Assembly: GCA_905236085.1 (NCBI GenBank)
Contig: CAJOOD010000156.1
Span: 1-5,058 of the forward strand
Source: an uncultured Bacilli bacterium
GTDB lineage: Bacteria; Bacillota_I; Bacilli_A; RFN20; CAG-826
DNA length: 5,058 bases
Direction: 5' to 3'
Part shown: positions 1-5,031 of the stretch, in pieces
Position numbering within the stretch: position 1 is the stretch's first letter
How the letters are laid out: every line of letters starts with the position of its first letter
Program-made: the position numbers and the translations under genes
The notes under the pieces: model-generated
The model's input: only the letters and a program-made list of their open reading frames with translations
Told to the model about the DNA's origin: nothing
Database searches by the model: none

Positions 1-40
1 AATTAGTCAAGAAAATGCAAAAAATATCGGTTAAATCTAA

Positions 41-66
41 GAAAAAACGCCGATATGTATCGACGC
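41..66 (-). terminator. Rho-independent terminator of tRNA-Trp
   Basis: On the minus strand, 14 nt after the tRNA CCA end, an 8-bp stem (59-66 pairing with 47-54, with two G-T wobbles) closes a 4-nt loop (55-58) and is followed by a run of six T (47-42). This is a classic intrinsic terminator and suggests that the tRNA is transcribed alone. Nothing else is recognisable in positions 1-79. Confidence 0.8.
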
Positions 67-79
67 ATTTATACCATTC

Positions 80-153
80 TGGCAGGGGTGATAGGAATCG
101 AACCCATATTAACGGTTTTGGAGACCGCTGTACTGCCGTTGTACGACACCCCT
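80..153 (-). tRNA. trnW: tRNA-Trp (anticodon CCA)
   Basis: The minus strand folds into a full cloverleaf of 74 nt with an encoded CCA tail (82-80). The acceptor stem is AGGGGTG (153-147) pairing with CACCCCT (90-84). The D arm is GTAC/GTAC with a short 7-nt loop containing GG. The anticodon arm GCGGT/ACCGT (128-124 with 116-112) carries loop CTCCAAA, giving anticodon CCA at 121-119. A 4-nt variable loop and a T arm with TTCGATT follow. The A1-U72 pair and discriminator G73 (position 83) match known bacterial tRNA-Trp identity elements. Anticodon CCA reads UGG only, which agrees with UGA being a stop codon here, unlike in Mycoplasmatales, which also carry a UCA-anticodon tRNA. Confidence 0.97.
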
Positions 154-165
154 AACGCGAAATAT

Positions 166-194
166 ATTATACGGAATGATCGCTTTAAAAACAA
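166..194 (-). promoter_or_regulatory. Sigma-70-type promoter of tRNA-Trp
   Basis: On the minus strand a -35 element TTGTTT (194-189) is followed after 17 nt by a perfect -10 TATAAT (171-166). Transcription would start near 160-158, just upstream of the mature tRNA 5' end at 153. Box quality, spacing and position all agree. Confidence 0.8.
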
Positions 195-229
195 GAATAT
201 TTTTGCTGTTTGAAAAATGTAAGGAAATG

Positions 230-258
230 TTTTAAAAACTTATCATTAAATGTATATT
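230..258 (+). promoter_or_regulatory. Possible promoter of the lipoprotein gene
   Basis: A -10-like TATATT (253-258) is preceded after 16 nt by TTTAAA (231-236, four of six matches to the -35 consensus). Transcription from here would start around 264-266, at the edge of the ribosome binding site, giving a very short leader. An alternative is TTGAAA at 210-215 with a poor -10 (TAAAAA) at 233-238. The region is so AT-rich that chance matches are likely. Confidence 0.3.
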
Positions 259-263
259 AATTA

Positions 264-268
264 GGGGG
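264..268 (+). promoter_or_regulatory. Ribosome binding site of the lipoprotein gene
   Basis: GGGGG within TAGGGGGT lies 11 nt before ATG 280 and 5 nt before TTG 274. It can serve either start. ATG is preferred because the protein then begins MKK, a typical lipoprotein signal start. Confidence 0.6.
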
Positions 269-279
269 TCAAATTGATT

Positions 280-975
280 ATGAAAAAATTGTATCTGATA
301 TTATTGCCACTTATGTGTGTTGGTTGTAATTCCGGAGAGAACATTGCTACTAATTCTATTGATAGTGAAACCAGTATCTCATCTAATACAACTAGCGAAA
401 TATCTTCTTCTAGTGAAGCTTCTAATTCTGAGGAAAAATCTTCTTCTAGCGAGGAATCTTCTTCTAGTGAAGTGGTGCTAAATGAGGTGACATTCACCAC
501 TAGAGGATGGAGTTTTACCGGTGGGACAAGATTAGAAGATAAAAAGAGCGAAGTTATCGATTATTTCAATTCATCTATTGATAGCTTTATATCTGATGTT
601 TCGATTGAAAATTGTTTCTCACAAGAATTAAAAACAGAAAATGGTTCTTTAGGTAATGGATTGTGTGTCTCTTCTAATAGCGGAGATGGCTATTTTAGTT
701 TAAAGAGTACATATAATTTGTATGGCATTAAATTAGTAGCAAGAGCTAGATACGCATATGATTCATATAATCAAATTCTACGAATTGATAATGTCAATAA
801 TTTTGCAATTTTAGATAAAATATATGATATTGACTGGGATATTGATGTAGAAAGTGGAGAAACAACACCTAATATATGTGAATATCTATTAGATGAAGCA
901 ACACACGAAATATATTTCTCAAGTGTGGCTGGAGAAAGGGTATTCATCGATTCCATCACTTTATATTATTCATAA
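280..975 (+). CDS. Ser/Glu-rich surface lipoprotein, function unknown
   Basis: From ATG 280 the product is 231 aa; TTG 274 would add two residues. Residues 1-15 form a lipoprotein signal peptide (MKK, a hydrophobic core, then C-V-G before Cys16). The -3 residue of the lipobox is Cys rather than the usual Leu, but lipidation at Cys16 is still the best reading. Residues 17-64 are a low-complexity spacer rich in Ser, Glu, Asn and Thr with three SSSSE units, suited to holding a domain away from the membrane. Residues 65-231 look like a beta-rich globular domain, with a G-S-L-G-N-G stretch, a YFSLKSTYN strand, and an ending R-V-F-I-D-S-I-T-L-Y-Y. From memory, similar endings occur in C-terminal beta-sandwich domains of large secreted Bacillota proteins; this is a resemblance, not an assignment. 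The gene stands alone between a divergent tRNA and a terminator. Binding or adhesion is a guess; no catalytic motif is seen. Confidence 0.85.
   Translation: MKKLYLILLPLMCVGCNSGENIATNSIDSETSISSNTTSEISSSSEASNSEEKSSSSEESSSSEVVLNEVTFTTRGWSFTGGTRLEDKKSEVIDYFNSSIDSFISDVSIENCFSQELKTENGSLGNGLCVSSNSGDGYFSLKSTYNLYGIKLVARARYAYDSYNQILRIDNVNNFAILDKIYDIDWDIDVESGETTPNICEYLLDEATHEIYFSSVAGERVFIDSITLYYS
403..471 (+). repeat. Ser/Glu-coding imperfect repeat in the lipoprotein gene
   Basis: Three near-identical 15-bp units (403-417, 439-453, 457-471) each read TCT TCT TCT AGY GAR and encode SSSSE. The last two are separated by a single GAA codon. The repeated TCT codons give the linker its length and could allow in-frame expansion or contraction by slippage. 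Confidence 0.8.
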
Positions 976-982
976 TTAAGAC

Positions 983-1020
983 AAACATCTCGGCCAGTTG
1001 ACCGAGATGTTTTATTATTG
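983..1020. terminator. Bidirectional Rho-independent terminator
   Basis: A perfect 11-bp inverted repeat (983-993 with 1002-1012) encloses an 8-nt loop. On the plus strand it is followed by TTATTATTGTTTTTG, a T-rich tract ending the lipoprotein transcript 7 nt after its stop codon. On the minus strand it begins 2 nt past the GDPD stop codon, and the following tract is weaker (TTTGTCTTAATTAT). It sits exactly between two convergent genes, so it probably serves both, with better termination of the plus strand. Confidence 0.85.
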
Positions 1021-1761
1021 TTTTTGCGCTAATCTTTCTTGAATATATTTAGGTTCTATAAATTGGAATGTCACCGTATCACAGTTAGGATAATCTTTTT
1101 CAAATTGTTCTTTAGATTCTATAGTCCAACAATTCACTAGATGTCTATTATGATATCTTTGCACTCTTTTTTCTAATAGCATATCATCTTCTAAATCTAG
1201 AGAATCAAATAAGAATCTAAGGTGATATATCCATTCATAATCTGGCTCATGATTACATGTCACTAATAATGAGGTTATATAACCTTTGTGCCTGACTTTA
1301 ACTAAAGCACGAGGATCAAATGATATAAGCATGATATTCTTTTTATCTTTGATTCTTTCTAATTCTTTTAGCACTTGTTTGGCTAGTGGTTTGTGGTTTT
1401 TACGGTAGGCTTTTAATTCCACCACGATAGGTACCTTCTCATCAATTAAATCTAATACTTCTTGGAAAGTAGGTACTTCTCCACCATCTAATAGACGATA
1501 ATTATTTTTGATCTCTTCTACACTTAAATCTTCAATAATTCCTTCTTTCCCTGTGGTTCTAATGAGATTCTCATCATGACAAACAATCAGTCTATTATCA
1601 GTGGTAAGATGAACATCTAATTCAATAGCGACATGGTGTTTCAAAGCATTATTAAAGGCGTTAAGCCCATTTTCGGTATAAATATCATTATGTAATCCGC
1701 GATGGGCTATGCCTTTTAAAAATAGAGGGTTTAATCTAGATATTGCTTTCTTCTTATTCAT
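1015..1761 (-). CDS. Glycerophosphodiester phosphodiesterase (GDPD family)
   Basis: This 248-aa protein has the length and motifs of cytosolic GDPD (UgpQ-like) enzymes, which hydrolyse glycerophosphodiesters to sn-glycerol-3-phosphate and an alcohol on a TIM-barrel fold using a divalent metal. Visible motifs are A-H-R-G at 19-22 (His20, Arg21), E-N at 30-31, I-E-L-D-V at 46-50 (metal ligands Glu47 and Asp49), C-H-D-E at 61-64 (second catalytic His62), V-V-E-L-K at 113-117 (Glu115, Lys117), S-F-D-P near the middle, and N-C-W-T at 210-213. The usual late G-x-I-T-D motif is replaced by D-T-V-T-F, a modest divergence. There is no signal peptide or membrane segment, so it should act in the cytoplasm. 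It starts 2 nt after the MFS stop codon (TAA TT ATG) with no visible Shine-Dalgarno, implying translational coupling in one operon. The exact diester substrate cannot be read from sequence. Confidence 0.93.
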   Translation of the reverse strand: MNKKKAISRLNPLFLKGIAHRGLHNDIYTENGLNAFNNALKHHVAIELDVHLTTDNRLIVCHDENLIRTTGKEGIIEDLSVEEIKNNYRLLDGGEVPTFQEVLDLIDEKVPIVVELKAYRKNHKPLAKQVLKELERIKDKKNIMLISFDPRALVKVRHKGYITSLLVTCNHEPDYEWIYHLRFLFDSLDLEDDMLLEKRVQRYHNRHLVNCWTIESKEQFEKDYPNCDTVTFQFIEPKYIQERLAQKQ

Positions 1762-1763
1762 AA

Positions 1764-3284
1764 TTAATCATCAGAGCCCAAAGCTTCTAAACCGGAAGCA
1801 TTTTTAGCTTTGTCATTGCGATGTGGGGCTTTAACAAAGAAGAACACAATACCAGCGGCCACCATAAGGGCACAGGAATAAATTGGAAGAGCTCTCCATG
1901 AAGTAAATCTAAAGATAAATCCAATAGCGATTGGAGTTACGGATTGAGCTAACATTGAAGCGGTATAATATAAGGAAGTATATCTTCCTAATTTATCACT
2001 TGTACAATAATCAGTTACTAATGGGAAGGAGCAAATATGAATTAAACTTGTCCCTAAACCAATAGTTGGTAATAAGATGAAGAATATCCATGGTAAAGAT
2101 GATTCAAATGGGTTAGTTGCTACCGCTTCAGCTGGGGCCTTTGGAATTAAAGCATAGACCAAATAACATAAGGCCACTACGCAAATTCCGGAGAAAATAG
2201 TCCACTTTCGCCCGATTTTATCGGCAATTTTACCAGCGAGAAGGAATCCTATTACACTAGCGGCACCAGATACAACTGTCATAATAGCTCCACCAGCGGA
2301 TGAGGTATTAAGCCAGAACATAACATAGTTGGTTTGGAATGTTTCAACAGCGTTTAAGGACATAAACCATAAGGCTTCTGCGACTAAGATAAGGGCTAAA
2401 TTTCTCTTATTTCTCTTGGATAATTTTTCGTTTGTGGTGACTTGTTCAGCTGATTCACCATAGGCATCACCACGTCTAATTTCTTCATCTAATTCAGCAT
2501 GTAATTTATTTTCTTTGATTTTCCATAATAATAGGCCTAATGAAGCTAATAAGACAACTGAACATACAATGAATGGGATTTCTAACATCATTAATGATTG
2601 ATTAGAACCATTGATATATTTTGTAACCGGTATGACAATAGCAAAGATAGAACCAACTGCCCCACCGACATAGCCAACAACATTAATAATACCATTAGCT
2701 TTACTACGAAGTGGCTTTGGTGTTAAATCTGGCATCAAAGCAACTGCAGGAGAACGATAAGACATCATAAAGATGATAATAACAATCATGATAGCAATCA
2801 TACCTACGATCATGCCCATTAATTGAGCATCAGTATTAGCCATACCTTGTGAGAAGAACAATGGAATAAATGGTAAAGCAATCGCGGTGACAACACTACC
2901 GATGATGATATAAGGCATTCTCTTACCTAATTTGGAATGAGTTTTATCAGATAGATGACCAAATATTGGCATAATAAATAAGGCTGCAATATTATCAAGC
3001 GCCATAATGATACCAACTTTCCATTGGACATCGAGATATTGGGCTTCAGTGATATAGCCATTTGCTAGTAAGTCTTTCATCGTGACATAGCCTTGCGTTG
3101 CTCCTTGAGCCACCGCATCAGCGTAGTCATGTCTAGCGAATAAGAATGATAACATTGGTGAACAATATGAATTATATAATTGCCACACCAAAAGGATGCC
3201 AAAAAAGGCTAATCCAATCCATATGGTCCTTTTAACATTCAACTTAAAAGGAGCGTTGGAAACACTTTGAGTATTATTTTCCAT
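1764..3284 (-). CDS. MFS transporter, SLC45/GPH-like carrier
   Basis: This 506-aa protein has about 12 predicted membrane helices, the first at about 21-40, the second at 90-110, the third at 124-144, the fourth at 154-176. A charged cytoplasmic loop at 256-294 lies between the two halves. An MFS motif A variant follows helix 2 (G-H-L-S-D-K-T at 109-115, with G-K-R at 120-122) and is repeated in the second half (G-K-I-A-D-K-I-G-R-K at 351-360). The run Y-R-S-P-A-V-A-L-M-P-D-L-T-P at 176-189, then S-K-A-N-G, is typical of a gut-Bacillota branch resembling the sucrose-type SLC45/GPH transporters. The loop between helices 1 and 2 (about 41-88) appears roughly 30 residues longer than usual and should face outside. 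It heads a two-gene operon with the phosphodiesterase, which hints at import of a glycerophosphodiester or related polyol, but family similarity alone would suggest a sugar. The start is fixed by a good ribosome binding site. Confidence 0.9.
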   Translation of the reverse strand: MENNTQSVSNAPFKLNVKRTIWIGLAFFGILLVWQLYNSYCSPMLSFLFARHDYADAVAQGATQGYVTMKDLLANGYITEAQYLDVQWKVGIIMALDNIAALFIMPIFGHLSDKTHSKLGKRMPYIIIGSVVTAIALPFIPLFFSQGMANTDAQLMGMIVGMIAIMIVIIIFMMSYRSPAVALMPDLTPKPLRSKANGIINVVGYVGGAVGSIFAIVIPVTKYINGSNQSLMMLEIPFIVCSVVLLASLGLLLWKIKENKLHAELDEEIRRGDAYGESAEQVTTNEKLSKRNKRNLALILVAEALWFMSLNAVETFQTNYVMFWLNTSSAGGAIMTVVSGAASVIGFLLAGKIADKIGRKWTIFSGICVVALCYLVYALIPKAPAEAVATNPFESSLPWIFFILLPTIGLGTSLIHICSFPLVTDYCTSDKLGRYTSLYYTASMLAQSVTPIAIGFIFRFTSWRALPIYSCALMVAAGIVFFFVKAPHRNDKAKNASGLEALGSDD

Positions 3285-3294
3285 ATCAAATATA

Positions 3295-3302
3295 CCTTCC
3301 TT
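3295..3302 (-). promoter_or_regulatory. Ribosome binding site of the MFS gene
   Basis: On the minus strand AAGGAAGG (3302-3295) lies 10 nt before the ATG at 3284-3282. It is the strongest Shine-Dalgarno in the window and fixes the start; the downstream gene of the operon has none. Confidence 0.75.
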
Positions 3303-3310
3303 ATAGATAT

Positions 3311-3339
3311 ATTATGGCAAAGTATTGCTATTTCTTCTA
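3311..3339 (-). promoter_or_regulatory. Possible promoter of the MFS-GDPD operon
   Basis: On the minus strand CATAAT (3316-3311, five of six matches to the -10 consensus) lies 17 nt after TAGAAG (3339-3334, a weak -35). Transcription would start near 3305-3303, just before the ribosome binding site. Another -10-like TATACT is at 3354-3349. Either is plausible in this AT-rich gap. Confidence 0.35.
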
Positions 3340-3368
3340 GTGTTATTTAGTATAAGGATTTTCTTTTA

Positions 3369-3398
3369 TTTAATCCTCATTTTAAAATGTGCTAATAT
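3369..3398 (+). promoter_or_regulatory. Extended -10 promoter of the HAD-CYTH operon
   Basis: The stretch TGCTAATAT (3390-3398) is an extended -10 (TG, one base, then TAATAT). A weak -35 candidate TTTAAT (3369-3374) sits 18 nt upstream. Transcription would start about 3405-3406, only a few bases before ATG 3409, so the message would be leaderless or nearly so. No Shine-Dalgarno precedes this ATG, which fits. Confidence 0.45.
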
Positions 3399-3408
3399 AG
3401 TTTTTGCA

Positions 3409-4233
3409 ATGATTTACGATTATTTTCACAAACCCGCGGATGAATTAAAGAATAAAAAATTATGGTTATTCGATATGGATGGAACTATCTATATGGAAAA
3501 TCAAATTTATGATGGCACATTAGATTTGCTTAATTATATTACCTCTATAGGAGGCAAATATGTTTTCATCACCAATAATTCATCTAAGTCTGTTAATGAT
3601 TATATTGCTAAAGTTAATAATATGGGTATCAAAGCGGATAAGGATAATTTCTATACCTCAACACAAGCGACTGCCGAATATATCAAGGATAAATATGGCG
3701 ATATATTGCTCTTTGCGGTGGGAACAAAATCCTTCTTAAAAGAATTAGATGAATTAGGTATTAGATACACTACTGATTATGATGAAAATGTCGAAGCGGT
3801 AATCTTGAGTTATGATAACGAACTAACTTATGAAAAATTAAGAAACATATCAAAGTTATTAACCAAATTTGATTTACCATATATCGCTACTAATCCTGAT
3901 TTAGTATGTCCAGTAGAATTTGGCTATGTTCCCGACTGCGGATCTTTTGCTATGATGATTAAAAACGCGACTGGTAAATCCCCTATTTTTATTGGTAAGC
4001 CAGAACCAACAATGATTGAATTTGTGATAAAAAAATATGGTTTTCGCAAAGAAAACAGTGTGGTTATAGGTGATAGAATATATACTGATATCGCTTCTGG
4101 ACTTAATGCTGGAGTATGTTCAGTGTGTGTATTAAGTGGAGAATCTACCCTGGAAACTATAAAAGAAGATAATAGGAAACCAACATATGTCTTTAAGGAT
4201 GTTAAAGAGATATATGAATTGATTGCTAAATGA
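3409..4233 (+). CDS. HAD-IIA (NagD-like) sugar/polyol phosphatase
   Basis: From ATG 3409 this is a 274-aa HAD-superfamily hydrolase of the NagD/p-nitrophenylphosphatase type, close to the usual 255-275 aa. All four motifs are present: D-M-D-G-T (22-26; nucleophile Asp22, acid/base Asp24), I-T-N-N-S (54-58), G-K-P-E-P (196-200; Lys197), and G-D-R-I-Y-T-D (221-227; Asp222 and Asp227 for Mg). Between motifs II and III lies the IIA-type cap, with T-N-P-D at 161-164 and the G-S-F 178-180 region. Known relatives remove phosphate from small molecules such as glycerol-phosphate, phosphoglycolate, sugar phosphates or nucleotides; the substrate here is unknown. The frame stays open upstream to TTG 3325, but those 28 residues are an A/T-derived hydrophobic run overlapping the promoter, so ATG 3409 is preferred. 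The gene ends with TGA, the only TGA stop among the intact genes here, and the CYTH gene follows in the same frame 6 nt later. Confidence 0.92.
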   Translation: MIYDYFHKPADELKNKKLWLFDMDGTIYMENQIYDGTLDLLNYITSIGGKYVFITNNSSKSVNDYIAKVNNMGIKADKDNFYTSTQATAEYIKDKYGDILLFAVGTKSFLKELDELGIRYTTDYDENVEAVILSYDNELTYEKLRNISKLLTKFDLPYIATNPDLVCPVEFGYVPDCGSFAMMIKNATGKSPIFIGKPEPTMIEFVIKKYGFRKENSVVIGDRIYTDIASGLNAGVCSVCVLSGESTLETIKEDNRKPTYVFKDVKEIYELIAK

Positions 4234-4239
4234 TTAGAT

Positions 4240-4788
4240 ATGGAAAATATAGAAATAGAATATAAAGTTATGATATCTAAACAAGACTTTAATAGATTAA
4301 TTAAAGCCTATCCTAATGCTGAATTAATGGAACAAATCAATCATTATTTTGAAACACCTAATAACGATTGTAAGAAGAACGATATAGCTTTAAGAATTAG
4401 AACTGTCAATAATAAGAATATTATCACTTTAAAAGAAAGACTAATTGAAGGTAAGTTAGAACATGAATTTTATTGTGATGGCACTTCTAAAGAATATCTT
4501 AATGATGAGATTAAAGCGTTGTTAGATAAGCATCATGTTGATTATGATGAGTTAATCGAGATTGGTATATTAACCACTTATCGACATGAATTTAAAATAG
4601 ATGATAATGTTATATGTTTTGATGAATCACATTATAACGGCGTTATTGATTATGAGGTGGAATGTGAATCTGATTCCATGAAGCACGCTCAAAAGATGAT
4701 TAAATCGATACTAAAACCATTAGGGATTAAATATAAAAAATCCAAACATTCTAAATTAGGAAGATTTAAAAGAAGTATGGCTCATTAA
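4240..4788 (+). CDS. CYTH-domain protein, YjbK-like (putative inorganic triphosphatase)
   Basis: This 182-aa protein is a single CYTH (triphosphate tunnel) domain, near the length of Bacillus YjbK. It shows the signature E-x-E-x-K at residues 5-9 (Glu5, Glu7, Lys9), then A-L-R-I-R at 50-54, T-L-K-E-R at 63-67, R115 in T-Y-R-H-E-F, F-D-E-S at 127-130 and D-Y-E-V-E at 137-141. These acidic and basic residues line the tunnel that binds metal and triphosphate in the family, whose members include tripolyphosphatases, thiamine-triphosphatases and adenylate cyclases. YjbK-like proteins are most often taken as inorganic triphosphatases. It is the second gene of an operon with the HAD phosphatase, starting 6 nt after its stop with no visible ribosome binding site, so translation is probably by reinitiation. 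Its last codons form part of the terminator. The family is confident; the substrate is not. Confidence 0.92.
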   Translation: MENIEIEYKVMISKQDFNRLIKAYPNAELMEQINHYFETPNNDCKKNDIALRIRTVNNKNIITLKERLIEGKLEHEFYCDGTSKEYLNDEIKALLDKHHVDYDELIEIGILTTYRHEFKIDDNVICFDESHYNGVIDYEVECESDSMKHAQKMIKSILKPLGIKYKKSKHSKLGRFKRSMAH

Positions 4789-5011
4789 TAGCCATATTTT
4801 TTCTTTTTTCTACGAGAAGGAATACGGCAAAAATAATAGGCATCAATTCCGCGAATGTGGATGCCGCCCATATTCCATCAACCCCCATAAATAAAAGGAA
4901 TAAATAGATAGCTATTACTTGGAATATTAAAGTTCTTGAAAATGATATTATTCCTGATGTTCTGCCATCATTTAAAGCGGTGAAGAAATTAGAAATAAAT
5001 AACCTAAACTT
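4766..5011 (-). pseudogene. MATE-family efflux transporter, C-terminal remnant
   Basis: The minus strand encodes 81 residues in one open stretch with no start codon at its left boundary, ending at TAA (4768-4766). The peptide matches, from memory of the family, the last two membrane helices of MATE multidrug/Na+ antiporters: S-N-F-F-T-A-L-N-D-G-R, then S-G-I-I-S-F-S-R-T-L, a helix, M-G-V-D-G-I-W-A-A, F-A-E-L-M-P, a final helix and a basic tail. Full MATE proteins are about 440-460 aa, so over 80 percent is missing. Upstream, the frame meets TAA at 5014-5012, and all three minus frames contain stops between there and the window edge, so this is not simply a gene running off the end. It is either a decayed remnant, a gene cut by an insertion, or an assembly error near a contig edge. 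Its last 23 bp overlap the convergent CYTH gene. Confidence 0.75.
4772..4809 (+). terminator. Rho-independent terminator overlapping the CYTH 3' end
   Basis: A 7-bp perfect stem (4776-4782 with 4790-4796), extendable with A-T and G-T pairs, encloses a 7-nt loop (4783-4789) containing the CYTH stop codon TAA (4786-4788). It is followed by TTTTTTCTTTTTTC (4797-4810). The structure ends the HAD-CYTH operon. Confidence 0.8.
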
Positions 5012-5013
5012 TT

Positions 5014-5031
5014 ATACTAACATACTAACAT
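5014..5031 (+). repeat. Short tandem repeat, 8-bp unit
   Basis: The unit ATACTAAC occurs twice in tandem (5014-5021, 5022-5029) followed by AT. It lies exactly where MATE homology is lost. A short inverted repeat CATGA/TCATG (5032-5036, 5042-5046) follows. The last 47 bases hold nothing else I can identify. Confidence 0.5.

Noticed and set aside
154..273. Possible riboswitch or leader RNA upstream of the lipoprotein
   Set aside because: No stable hairpin series or known aptamer motif is visible, and the likely promoter is too close to the start codon.
261..500. Minus-strand open frame rich in Ser, Leu and Glu
   Set aside because: It is the antisense of the lipoprotein Ser/Glu repeat; its acidic repeats mirror the TCT/GAA codons, and no ribosome binding site supports it.
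771..959. Minus-strand open frame of 62 codons inside the lipoprotein gene
   Set aside because: It lies wholly antisense to a well-supported gene and has no recognisable domain or start signal.
3355..3377. Inverted repeat AGGATT/AATCCT with an 11-nt spacer in the divergent promoter region, a possible operator
   Set aside because: The arms are only 6 bp with no extension, expected by chance in such AT-rich DNA, and no regulator gene is nearby.
3325..3408. Hydrophobic 28-residue N-terminal extension of the HAD protein that looks like a membrane anchor
   Set aside because: It needs a TTG start without a ribosome binding site, overlaps the likely promoter, comes from T-rich intergenic DNA, and would put a typically cytosolic enzyme on the membrane.
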